Assembly: GCA_021775415.1 (NCBI GenBank)
Contig: JAJFHV010000012.1
Coordinates: forward strand, 1 to 64,000
Reading direction: 5' to 3'
Source: Hyphomicrobiales bacterium
Lineage (GTDB): Bacteria > Pseudomonadota > Alphaproteobacteria > Rhizobiales > Rhizobiaceae
Length of the DNA stretch: 64,000 nt
Shown: positions 27,632 to 34,973 of the stretch, piece by piece
Position numbering within the stretch: the first letter of the stretch is position 1
Layout: every line of letters starts with the position of its first letter
The notes under the pieces: model-generated
What the model saw: the letters and a program-made list of their open reading frames with translations, nothing else
What the model was told of the DNA's origin: nothing
Database searches by the model: none
Made by a program: the position numbers and the translations under genes

Positions 27632-29249
27632 TTGTACAAAGTCCAGTTATCCGAGTCTCTTTTTCCAACGCAAATTGACGATGTTGTCCGGGAAATTACC
27701 ATTGGCGAACTGCTGAGGGAAACCACGGCACAATATCCGGGTTCTCCAGCCCTTGTCGAAGTTGATATGGAGGGTATGACCGGTCGCCGCTGGAACTACA
27801 CAGAACTGCTGGCTGATAGCGAGAGATTGGCATTGGCCCTTTCATCGCGCTTTGAACAGGGCGAACGCGTAACCGTCTGGGCACCCAATATTCCTGAATG
27901 GCTTATCATGGAATATGCCTGCGCACTTTCAGGACTTGTGCTGGTCACGGCCAATCCCGCCTATCAGGCCAAGGAGTTGTGGTACGTCCTGGAACAGTCC
28001 GGCTCGGTCGCCCTGTTTCTGGTTGGCGAATATCGGAGGAACCCGATGTCAAAAATTGCGATCGAAGCTACCAAAGACCTCAAAGCAATCCGCGAGATTG
28101 TTGATATGGAAGATGAAGAGGCTTTGTTTCAAAGCGGCGATCGTGTCGCAAAACTCCCCGAAGTTAAACCCGGGGATGCAGCGCAAATCCAGTACACTTC
28201 TGGCACAACCGGTTTTCCCAAGGGAGCTGTGCTGGCGCATCGAAGCCTGCTTAACAATGCGCGGTTTTATGCAAGTCGCGCCCGGGTGCATGCCGACACT
28301 GTTTGGGTAAACATGATGCCGATGTTCCACACCGCCGGTTGCGGCATGGTTGCGCTCGGCAGTCTGCAGGCCGGGTGCCAAATGTTGATGATAAAGATTT
28401 TTGACGCCGCTGATATCTGCCGACTGATTGAGGCTGAGAAAATAACGATGCTAAACGGCGTGCCAACCATGCTCGTGGCGATGCTTGAGCACCTTGACAA
28501 AACTCCCGTCAGTATCGATTCAGTTGAAATGGTATCCTTGGGTGGTTCGATGGTTGCACCGGATTCTGGTGGAGAACATCAAAAGGGTCTTCGCAAGTGA
28601 ATACGAGACCGTTTACGGGCAAACCGAAACTTCTCCGCTTGTTACCCAGCATCACCATGACGATACACTGGAAGATGTCTGCAATACGATTGGCCAGCCA
28701 CTGCCACAAACCGGCATTTCAATCCGCAGCATAGACGAGAACAAGATAGTGCCTGTTGATACAGTTGGTGAAATTTGCGTGAAGGGCTACTGCAACATGA
28801 TCGCTTATAACGGCAATGAAAAGGCAACTGCAGATACCATTGATGCGGACGGCTGGTTACACACGGGTGATCTCGGCACGATGGATTCTCGTGGCTATTT
28901 TTGCATCACAGGACGAGTGAAAGACATGATCATTCGCGGTGGGGAAAACATGTTTCCCGCCGAAATCGAAAATGTAATGCTGGAACACCCTGCCATCGCA
29001 GAAGTGGCGGTTGTCGGATTGCCGGACAGAAAATGGGGCGAGATTATAGGATGCTTCCTGCGACCGGAAACGGGTCGAGAAGTCGACCAGCAAGAATTGC
29101 GCGCATATTGTCGTGAACATCTTTCACCGCAAAAAACCCCTGTTGTCTGGTGCAGCGTGGAAGATTTCCCACTTACAGGTTCGGGCAAAATTCGTAAATT
29201 CGTTTTGCGGGACAACTATCTGGCAGGCGACTACCCGGAGCTGACTTGA
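27632..29249 (+). pseudogene. Acyl-CoA synthetase (AMP-binding), frameshifted
   Basis: Two consecutive reading frames together give one full AMP-forming acyl-CoA synthetase of about 539 residues. The first half (27632-28600) holds the P-loop YTSGTTGFPKGA and ends GGSMVAPD; the second (frame seen from 28485 to 29249) continues LVENIKRVF, YGQTETSP, WLHTGDLGTMD, GRVKDMIIRGGENMFPAEIE and the catalytic Lys in GSGKIRKF. Skipping one T at 28564-28565 restores a continuous protein. No other lesion is present, so it is either a very recent pseudogene or a sequencing error. The start is TTG after GGGGGAG. Confidence 0.85.
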
Positions 29250-29289
29250 TCAAGCTTCCCTTTCTCCCTCTCACACGATATCGAGGCTC

Positions 29290-30066
29290 ATGGTAACGCG
29301 TCTTGATATCTTGCTGTCCTGGCTGGGCCTACTGTTCTATGTCTGGCAGGGCCTGGCCCTACGGCAGCGAATATTCCGAATGCTGCCACCAACCCAACCG
29401 ACATCGATCACCATTAAAGGGTCGGGTGGAGCTAAACAGCAGCCTCTGCGGATTTTGGTAATTGGGGATTCAACCGTTGTAGGCGTTGGTGTTGATAATT
29501 TTGACCATAGCATCGCTGGATGGTTGCCCCGTATCCTGGTCAAAGCGTTGGATAAATCTGTTTACGTCAAACCTCACGGCAACAACAGCGCGACATCCGC
29601 CCAGATACGCGATTTCGTGGTACCCCACATTGAGCGTGAACCCTTCGACTACATTTCACTCAACATCGGCACCAACGACGCCAAGAACTTTCATTCCGGG
29701 AACCGCTTCTGTCGGGATTTTGGTACACTCATCTATGCCCTGAAAAGCCGCTTCCCAGGCGCAATCATCATCTGGCCCGGTGTAACTGACCTTGCCCATA
29801 TTCCAGCTCTTCCTTTTCCACTCAACAAGATCCTTTCTGTTCGCTCGCGGATCATGTCAAGAAACGGCAAAATTCTGTGCGAGGAGCGTGGCGCTTTAGC
29901 ACCAAAATCGAAGTGGAAGCCAACTCTTGATAATTTTTCGGATGACGGATTTCATGCCAGCTCGAAAGGCTATAAGGAATGGGCTGAGGGGATTGCAGAA
30001 ATCATTGTCGAGCTTGAGGAAAACCGTACTTCCGAACGTCGCAGCCACAAGGTCAGGATTCACTAA
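29290..30066 (+). CDS. SGNH/GDSL-type hydrolase
   Basis: A 258-residue esterase-like protein. Blocks are visible in order: ILVIGDSTVVG (Ser nucleophile), the Gly-Asn region GNNSATS, NIGTNDAKN and DGFHASSKGY (Asp-His pair). A hydrophobic N-terminal segment (ILLSWLGLLFYVWQGLAL) is probably a membrane anchor. The substrate is unknown; lipases, acetylxylan esterases and peptidoglycan O-acetyl esterases share this fold. It follows the acyl-CoA synthetase by 40 bases on the same strand. Confidence 0.85.
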   Translation: MVTRLDILLSWLGLLFYVWQGLALRQRIFRMLPPTQPTSITIKGSGGAKQQPLRILVIGDSTVVGVGVDNFDHSIAGWLPRILVKALDKSVYVKPHGNNSATSAQIRDFVVPHIEREPFDYISLNIGTNDAKNFHSGNRFCRDFGTLIYALKSRFPGAIIIWPGVTDLAHIPALPFPLNKILSVRSRIMSRNGKILCEERGALAPKSKWKPTLDNFSDDGFHASSKGYKEWAEGIAEIIVELEENRTSERRSHKVRIH

Positions 30067-30380
30067 TTAAAACGATATGGTGGAGATGGATTTGTTCGAA
30101 TGACAGGCGTAAAGGCGCAGTAAACCGTCCGGTTTGCAAGCGTTTACAACGCATCAGTCGGGCAAATCCATCCCATCCGCAGGACACGCCACCATGATTG
30201 CGATCTACTGCGTCAAAAGCTTTAAGTGGGGGTAAACCCCGCTTTGCAGCCTTTTCCTTGTATAACTTGTCATGTCGGGTGCCATATCGCGTTAATTAGT
30301 GAGTTCTGACCTTAGTCCGATAGACATCAAAAACCTGTTTCGACTAGAGTTTTGCTGCCTGGCACTTATGGAGACACTTT
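30067..30380. other. Structured spacer upstream of prpE, possible RNA element
   Basis: No protein gene is seen. GATGGATTTG (30085-30094) pairs perfectly with CAAATCCATC (30163-30172), enclosing the hairpins AAACC-GTCC-GGTTT (30123-30134) and GCGTT-TAC-AACGC (30140-30152). A separate stem AAGTGGGG/CCCCGCTT (30224-30231 with 30237-30244) follows, then a T-rich TTTTCCTT. This layout of a multibranch stem and a downstream terminator-like hairpin suits a small RNA or a leader of prpE. It does not match a riboswitch or tRNA that I know. A TATAACTTG at about 30261 may be part of the prpE promoter. Confidence 0.4.
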
Positions 30381-32273
30381 ATGGCATTGGGTTATTCTGA
30401 AATTTACAATGCTTGGAAAACCGACCCCGAAAACTTTTGGGGCGATGTTGCCTCCGGGATCGACTGGTTTTCCAAATGGGACAAGGTTTTTGAACCCGAT
30501 AGCGGCGCATATGGGCGATGGTACACGGGGGCCACCTGCAACACCTGTTACAACTGTGTCGACCGACATGTACAGGCAGGCCGTGGCGACCAGGCTGCGA
30601 TTATCTACGACAGTCCGATTACCGGGGTAAAAAGCACCCTTACCTACTCTGAGTTGCTGGTTGAAGTTCAAGCACTTGCCGCCGTTCTCAAGTCAAAAGG
30701 TGTCGGCAAGGGAGACCGGGTCATCCTCTATCTACCAATGGTAGCCGAGGCTGCAATCTCGATGTTGGCATGCGCCCGCATTGGCGCGGTTCATTCGGTC
30801 GTCTTCGGAGGCTTTGCGGCAACTGAGCTTGCAACTCGTATCGACGATGCAACACCAAAGTTCATCATCTCCGCTTCCTGCGGCATCGAACCGGGCCGGA
30901 TCGTTGCCTACAAGCCTCTGCTGGATGAAGCAATCGAGATCGCCACCCACAAACCCGACGCAACCCTTATCCTGCAGAGGAAACAGCAGGATTGCGACCT
31001 GATTGAGGGTCGTGACTTTGACTATGAAACCCTGATGCAGGCAGCTCGCACAGCTGGGGATGAAGTTCTCTGCGAACCGCTGCTTGCAACCGATCCGCTC
31101 TACATTCTTTATACCTCCGGCACGACTGGCGCTCCCAAGGGAGTGGTTCGTGACAATGGCGGCCACATGGTTGCGCTTAAATGGTCGATGAAGGCAATCT
31201 ATGACATCGACCCGGGGGAAGTGTATTGGGCTGCATCAGATGTTGGCTGGGTCGTCGGTCACTCCTATATCGTTTACGCACCGCTCCTGCATGGCTGCAC
31301 GACTATTGTATTTGAAGGCAAACCGGTCGGGACACCCGATGCAGGAACATTTTGGCGTGTAATATCCGAGCACAAGGTTGCAGCACTCTTCACCGCACCG
31401 ACTGCCTTCAGGGCGATCAAGAAAGAGGACCCGACAGGCGAACTTATCAAAAACTACGATATGAGCAGTTTTCGAACACTGTTTCTGGCAGGCGAACGGG
31501 CAGACCCTGATACCCTTAAGTGGGCTGAGGACAAGCTCAAGGTTCCCGTCATCGACCACTGGTGGCAGACAGAAACCGGATGGACAATTGCCGGAAACCC
31601 AATGGGGCTTGGAATGTTGCCAATCAAACACGGCTCTCCAACCGTACCCATGCCCGGATATGATGTGCAGGTTCTAAGTGATGAGGGTGAACCGATAAAA
31701 GCCGGAGAACTTGGTAACATCGTTGTCAAACTGCCAATGCCACCAGGTTGCTTCCCGACATTGTGGAACGCCGAAGCGCGTTTCCAGGAAACCTATATGG
31801 CGGAATTTCCCGGCTACTACAAAACCGCCGATGCCGGCTTCATCGATGAAGATGGTTACCTTTTCATCATGGCAAGAACCGATGACATCATCAATGTCGC
31901 GGGACACCGCCTCTCAACCGGCGGCATGGAAGAAGTCATTGCTGGCCACCAGGATGTGGCTGAATGTGCAGTTGTGGGAATTGCGGATGCCTTAAAGGGA
32001 CAAGCACCTTGTGGCTTTGCTGTTTTAAACTCGGGGGTTGATCGTGATATTTCCGAGATCAAGAAAGAGATCGTTTCGCTGGTCCGTGAAAAAATCGGCC
32101 CGGTTGCGGCGTTTAAACTCGTGTATGTGGTGAACCGCCTGCCAAAAACCCGCTCCGGAAAAATTTTGCGGGGTACGATGCAAAAAATTGCCGATGGTGA
32201 AGCCTGGAAAATGCCTGCAACCATTGATGATCCTGCAATTCTGGATGAAATTGCCGAAGTTCTAGCCGAATAA
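30381..32273 (+). CDS. prpE: Propionyl-CoA synthetase
   Basis: A 630-residue AMP-forming acyl-CoA synthetase. The N-terminal FWGDVASGIDWF with TGATCNTCYNCVDRHV, the YLPMVAEAAISMLACARIGAVHSVVFGGFA block, the P-loop YTSGTTGAPKGVV, WWQTETGW and the catalytic Lys in KTRSGKILRGTM are all present. Length and the ACAS_N-type N-terminus fit PrpE rather than Acs (Acs is about 650 with different N-terminal residues), though acetate use is not excluded. It activates propionate for the methylmalonyl or methylcitrate route. Confidence 0.88.
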   Translation: MALGYSEIYNAWKTDPENFWGDVASGIDWFSKWDKVFEPDSGAYGRWYTGATCNTCYNCVDRHVQAGRGDQAAIIYDSPITGVKSTLTYSELLVEVQALAAVLKSKGVGKGDRVILYLPMVAEAAISMLACARIGAVHSVVFGGFAATELATRIDDATPKFIISASCGIEPGRIVAYKPLLDEAIEIATHKPDATLILQRKQQDCDLIEGRDFDYETLMQAARTAGDEVLCEPLLATDPLYILYTSGTTGAPKGVVRDNGGHMVALKWSMKAIYDIDPGEVYWAASDVGWVVGHSYIVYAPLLHGCTTIVFEGKPVGTPDAGTFWRVISEHKVAALFTAPTAFRAIKKEDPTGELIKNYDMSSFRTLFLAGERADPDTLKWAEDKLKVPVIDHWWQTETGWTIAGNPMGLGMLPIKHGSPTVPMPGYDVQVLSDEGEPIKAGELGNIVVKLPMPPGCFPTLWNAEARFQETYMAEFPGYYKTADAGFIDEDGYLFIMARTDDIINVAGHRLSTGGMEEVIAGHQDVAECAVVGIADALKGQAPCGFAVLNSGVDRDISEIKKEIVSLVREKIGPVAAFKLVYVVNRLPKTRSGKILRGTMQKIADGEAWKMPATIDDPAILDEIAEVLAE

Positions 32274-32323
32274 TTATCCGGCTAGAACGCACACTTGGAA
32301 TCATTTGGTAACGAGGCGGAGAT

Positions 32324-33160
32324 TTATGCCTCTTTTGCGTCCTTATCGCCAGCCGGTTCTTCACTGACTGACTCCTCTGCGACCGCTGGTTCAATTGCCA
32401 CTTCTTCACTCTCCGCAGATTCAGGCGCCGCTTCTTCAACTTCTGCAGGTTCGGGCGCTACTTCCTCACCCTCTGCAGGTTCATCCGCTTTGTCCTGAAA
32501 ATTAGCAAACACGTCCGCAGCGCTAACTTTGGCTTGACGATCAGGATTTGTAGAATCCAATCCGTAATTTTGGGTTTCTTCAGCAGGCTGCAGCGTATCA
32601 GATGCTGCACCTTCTTCAGGTTCAACCGGTTTCGGTGCCCATTTTTCAGCCTTTTGGACTTCTGCATCAAGACCAATCTGGGTGCAAAGACCCAAGGTTA
32701 CAGGATCCATTGGCGCAAGATTGTTTGAATTCCAGTGGGTCCGTTCACGCACAGCCTGAATGGTATTTTTGGTTGTACCCACAAGCCTGATGATCTGGGA
32801 ATCCTTTAGTTCCGGATGACTGCGCACTAACCACAGGATCGCATTTGGCCGGTCCTGCCGCTTTGAGAGCGGGGTGTATCTTGGGCCCTTACGCTTCAAC
32901 TGTGGAACTGAAACTTTTGGCTCCGCCATCTTTAGCTTGTGATTTGGATTGGCTTGCGCCTTTTCAATCTCGTCACGGGTCAACTGGCCAGTATTGATCG
33001 GGTCCATGCCCTTGATGCCCTGTGCGTTTTCATCATCCGCAATCGCCTTTACCTCAAGCGGGTGCAAAACGCAGAAATTCGCAATTTGGTCAAATGTCAG
33101 TGACGTATTATCTACAAGCCATACAGCGGTAGCTTTTGGCATGAGTGGTGCGGTTGCCAT
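32324..33160 (-). CDS. DUF1013 cell cycle regulator, TrcR-like, with an acidic repetitive tail
   Basis: A 278-residue protein starting MATAPLMPKATAVWLVDNTSL. The conserved DUF1013 core covers residues 1-195 (FDQIANFCVLHPLEVKAIADD, RPNAILWLVRSHPELKDSQI with an HTH-like GTTKNTIQAV). Caulobacter TrcR of this family binds RNA polymerase with SigA and regulates promoters. The last 60 residues are a low-complexity tail of Glu-Pro-Ala repeats (EEVAPEPAEVEEAAPESAE). GAGGAG precedes the ATG. It is divergent from the DUF1192 gene. Confidence 0.85.
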   Translation of the reverse strand: MATAPLMPKATAVWLVDNTSLTFDQIANFCVLHPLEVKAIADDENAQGIKGMDPINTGQLTRDEIEKAQANPNHKLKMAEPKVSVPQLKRKGPRYTPLSKRQDRPNAILWLVRSHPELKDSQIIRLVGTTKNTIQAVRERTHWNSNNLAPMDPVTLGLCTQIGLDAEVQKAEKWAPKPVEPEEGAASDTLQPAEETQNYGLDSTNPDRQAKVSAADVFANFQDKADEPAEGEEVAPEPAEVEEAAPESAESEEVAIEPAVAEESVSEEPAGDKDAKEA

Positions 33161-33379
33161 AATTTTCTTCTCCTCGCGCAAACGGTGTCCCTGTGCCCGC
33201 CCGGGTTCTGGGGGGCTCCCTTTCGGGAAAAGAAACCTTAATGTATTGGAATCGCCCCCTTATACCCACCGTCAATGCCGGTTGCAACGAAAACCGTTCG
33301 CGCAGCGAATCAATTTGCATTTTACCAATTGGCGCATAAACTCAATTTAAAGGGGCAAGAATTATGGGAGGGAAACATC

Positions 33380-33574
33380 ATGCACGAAGAAGAACAGCTC
33401 TCAAAACCGATGGCCACCTATGTAATCGGGCAGGATCTTTCGCTGCTGTCGGTGGATGAAATTGATGAGACAATCCAGGCGCTAAATGACGAGATCGAAC
33501 GTCTTCAAGAAGAGCGCAACAGCAAGGAAACTCATATTAGTGAGGCGGAGGCACTATTTTCCCGTAAACAGTGA
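33380..33574 (+). CDS. DUF1192 small protein
   Basis: A 64-residue protein with the DUF1192 pattern: a short acidic N-terminus, then LSLLSVDEIDETIQALNDEIERLQEERNSK as a coiled coil. GGGAGG precedes the ATG at 33380, giving the start within a longer open frame. The family is confined to alphaproteobacteria and has unknown function; its members usually sit beside rcdA or rpmE as here. Confidence 0.8.
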   Translation: MHEEEQLSKPMATYVIGQDLSLLSVDEIDETIQALNDEIERLQEERNSKETHISEAEALFSRKQ

Positions 33575-33581
33575 AAAAAAT

Positions 33582-33659
33582 ATGGTTAAAAAATCCTCGC
33601 ATTAACAATGACTTAAAGTGGTGCCGCAAAATTTCAGAGATCTGTTAACCCTCAGTTAA
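33582..33659 (+). promoter_or_regulatory. Cluster of CtrA-type binding boxes
   Basis: Three motifs fit the CtrA consensus. ATGGTTAA at 33582-33589 is the inverse of the rhizobial 8-mer TTAACCAT. TTAA-N7-TTAA occurs at 33602-33616 (spacer CAATGAC) and again at 33645-33659 (spacer CCCTCAG). Two full-length boxes with exact seven-base spacing within 60 bases are unlikely by chance. The second is placed to overlap the -35 region of a transcript beginning near 33680. Confidence 0.7.
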
Positions 33660-33679
33660 GGTTTATCGGGGATTAATGG

Positions 33680-33778
33680 CGTATCCAGACTTTCTGGATT
33701 CATTCCGGGTGGCTTACGTCACTCTGTTTGACGCCTCCCTGTTAACTCTTCAGAGCCGCTTATGCGGCTCTTTTTTTG
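33680..33778 (+). ncRNA. Candidate small RNA or leader RNA under CtrA boxes
   Basis: About 95 bases that fold as a series of hairpins: ATCCAG-ACTTT-CTGGAT at 33683-33699, then CGTCA/TGACG with an outer GGC/GCC, then an unpaired CTCCCTG stretch, then the terminator AGAGCCGC-TTAT-GCGGCTCT with T7. The unpaired CTCCCT resembles the anti-Shine-Dalgarno loops of alphaproteobacterial small RNAs. A GGATTAAT just before the segment could be the -10. It may be an independent RNA or the attenuated leader of rcdA. Ends are approximate. Confidence 0.5.
33752..33778 (+). terminator. Strong intrinsic terminator
   Basis: AGAGCCGC (33752-33759) and GCGGCTCT (33764-33771) form a perfect eight-pair stem with loop TTAT, followed by a run of T to 33777. 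It lies about 180 bases upstream of rcdA, downstream of the CtrA boxes. Confidence 0.9.
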
Positions 33779-33959
33779 CAACTCTTTGCTTTTACTATTA
33801 TATTTTCAGCAATTGGCAGGCGGTATTGCCACTCTCAATTTCCAGCCAACACACCTCGATAACCGTTAACCTTCATCGACCCCACGGCTTTACCAAAACC
33901 CTTTTCTGCATTAGGTTTTACCACTCAATTAGATGGTCTCTTTAATGAGGAAGCAGGAA

Positions 33960-34472
33960 TTGACGAACACCGTAAATCTGGCGGAGCGGTTTGCCTTATC
34001 CGAAAAATTCAAGAAGTTGTTCCAGGATGGTATGGGGCTTGTGGAGGAGTGTGCCACCTATCTTGATGGCGATGGTCGCAAGGCGGCCAAGGGATTGCCG
34101 AGAAACTCCGCAATGCTTTATGGCTCGGAATCGATGCGCCTCACTACCAGGCTGATGCAAATTGCCTCCTGGCTGCTTCTCCAACGTGCTGCAAACGAAG
34201 GCGAGATGACCCGCGACCAGTTGCTTGAAGAAAAGAAGAAAATCAAGCTGGAAGCACCCAACAATCCTATGGACAATCCTGCCTGGGAGGAATTACCACC
34301 CCAGTTTCTGGATCTGGTGTCCCGCTCGATTGCCCTGCAAAACCGGGTCATGAACCTGGATGCGGAATTGTATGGCCACAAGCCGGAAATCAGGGAAGAT
34401 ACGGGAAACCCGGTTAGTCAGCAGATTGATCTACTCTCAACCGCATTCGGTGCTACCAAACAAAGCAATTGA
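33960..34472 (+). CDS. rcdA: RcdA-like regulator of CtrA degradation (DUF1465)
   Basis: A DUF1465 family protein; the core FKKLFQDGMGLVEECATYLDGDGRKAAKGLPR followed by SESMRLTTRLMQIASWLL is diagnostic. In Caulobacter RcdA is an adaptor that helps ClpXP degrade CtrA. The open frame begins at ATG 33933 (also ATG 33945), but neither has a ribosome site; TTG 33960 has AGGAAGCAGGA right before it and gives MTNTVNLAERF as in homologues, so it was chosen (170 residues). CtrA boxes and a terminator lie upstream. Confidence 0.85.
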   Translation: MTNTVNLAERFALSEKFKKLFQDGMGLVEECATYLDGDGRKAAKGLPRNSAMLYGSESMRLTTRLMQIASWLLLQRAANEGEMTRDQLLEEKKKIKLEAPNNPMDNPAWEELPPQFLDLVSRSIALQNRVMNLDAELYGHKPEIREDTGNPVSQQIDLLSTAFGATKQSN

Positions 34473-34500
34473 TTTTATTTTCAATTTTGACATTGGAAAC

Positions 34501-34523
34501 AAAAAACCCGGCACAAGGCCGGG
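34501..34523 (-). terminator. Intrinsic terminator of rpmE
   Basis: On the minus strand CCCGGC and GCCGGG (34507-34523) form a stem over a five-base loop followed by TTTTTT (34506-34501), 25 bases after the rpmE stop. Confidence 0.85.
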
Positions 34524-34547
34524 TATATTATTCGTATTGAGCTTGGC

Positions 34548-34769
34548 TTAGATACCAAGACCTTCGTATTTTTTCTTGAACCTTGAAAGCCGGCCACCCC
34601 GGTCAATAAGATGCTGGCCGCCACCAGTCCATGCCGGGTGAGAGTTTGGATCAATGTCCAAATTCATTGTGTCGCCAGCAGCGCCCCAGGTGGAGCGGGT
34701 CTCATATTCGGTACCATCGGTCATGACTACTTTGATCATGTGATAGTCCGGATGAATTTCTTTCTTCAT
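34548..34769 (-). CDS. rpmE: 50S ribosomal protein L31
   Basis: A 73-residue L31 beginning [29 protein letters not shown]. It is the zinc-free (C-minus) type because the usual CxxC cysteines are absent. The C-terminal [10 protein letters not shown] is characteristic of alphaproteobacteria. The frame is open far upstream, but the ATG at 34769 is the only sensible start. Divergent from the ABC exporter gene, as in rhizobia. Confidence 0.95.
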   Translation of the reverse strand: MKKEIHPDYHMIKVVMTDGTEYETRSTWGAAGDTMNLDIDPNSHPAWTGGGQHLIDRGGRLSRFKKKYEGLGI

Positions 34770-34973
34770 CGTTCTGTCCTGTCTTACGTCACTATGATCA
34801 GCGACGAATTGCGCAAAAGGGTATCTTGTGTTTTGCCGTTGGGCAATGAATAACCCATGGACGCTGTCCACGGCTTTAATTTCTTGCGCCAGCCTATACA
34901 TCACCCTTTGACAGGAAACAAGGCTGGCATTGCCGGTCAAACGCAATTTGAGAAGAATTATCGGCAGTTAATC

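Larger units (their letters stand above)
33575..33932. other. Spacer between the DUF1192 gene and rcdA
   Basis: This 358-base gap holds three CtrA-type motifs (33582-33659), a hairpin-rich RNA-like segment (33680-33751) and a strong terminator (33752-33778). From 33779 to 33932 it is AT-rich with no ORF and no other clear structure; it must contain the sequence leading into rcdA. Confidence 0.6.

Noticed and set aside
28485-28600. Programmed ribosomal frameshift in the acyl-CoA synthetase gene
   Set aside because: No slippery heptamer or downstream pseudoknot at the junction; the family does not use programmed shifts. Error or mutation is simpler.
30067-30180. tRNA-like element, because the plus strand contains TTCGAAT and a long outer stem
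   Set aside because: The stem and loop distances do not give an acceptor stem, anticodon arm or a proper five-pair T arm, and the outer stem is ten pairs with ~68 bases inside. Not a tRNA.
30067-30180. Signal recognition particle RNA
   Set aside because: The conserved GGAAGGAAGCAGCC-type apical motif is missing from both strands.
32259-32288. Inverted repeat GTTCTAGCCG/CGGCTAGAAC over the prpE stop as a terminator
   Set aside because: The pairing is perfect, but no T-run follows on either strand and the loop is ten bases; I cannot assign it a function and left it out of the feature list.
33160-33960. GANTC (CcrM) sites in the cell-cycle block as a regulatory signal
   Set aside because: Three sites in 800 bases (33249, 33307, 33697) match chance expectation for this pentamer.
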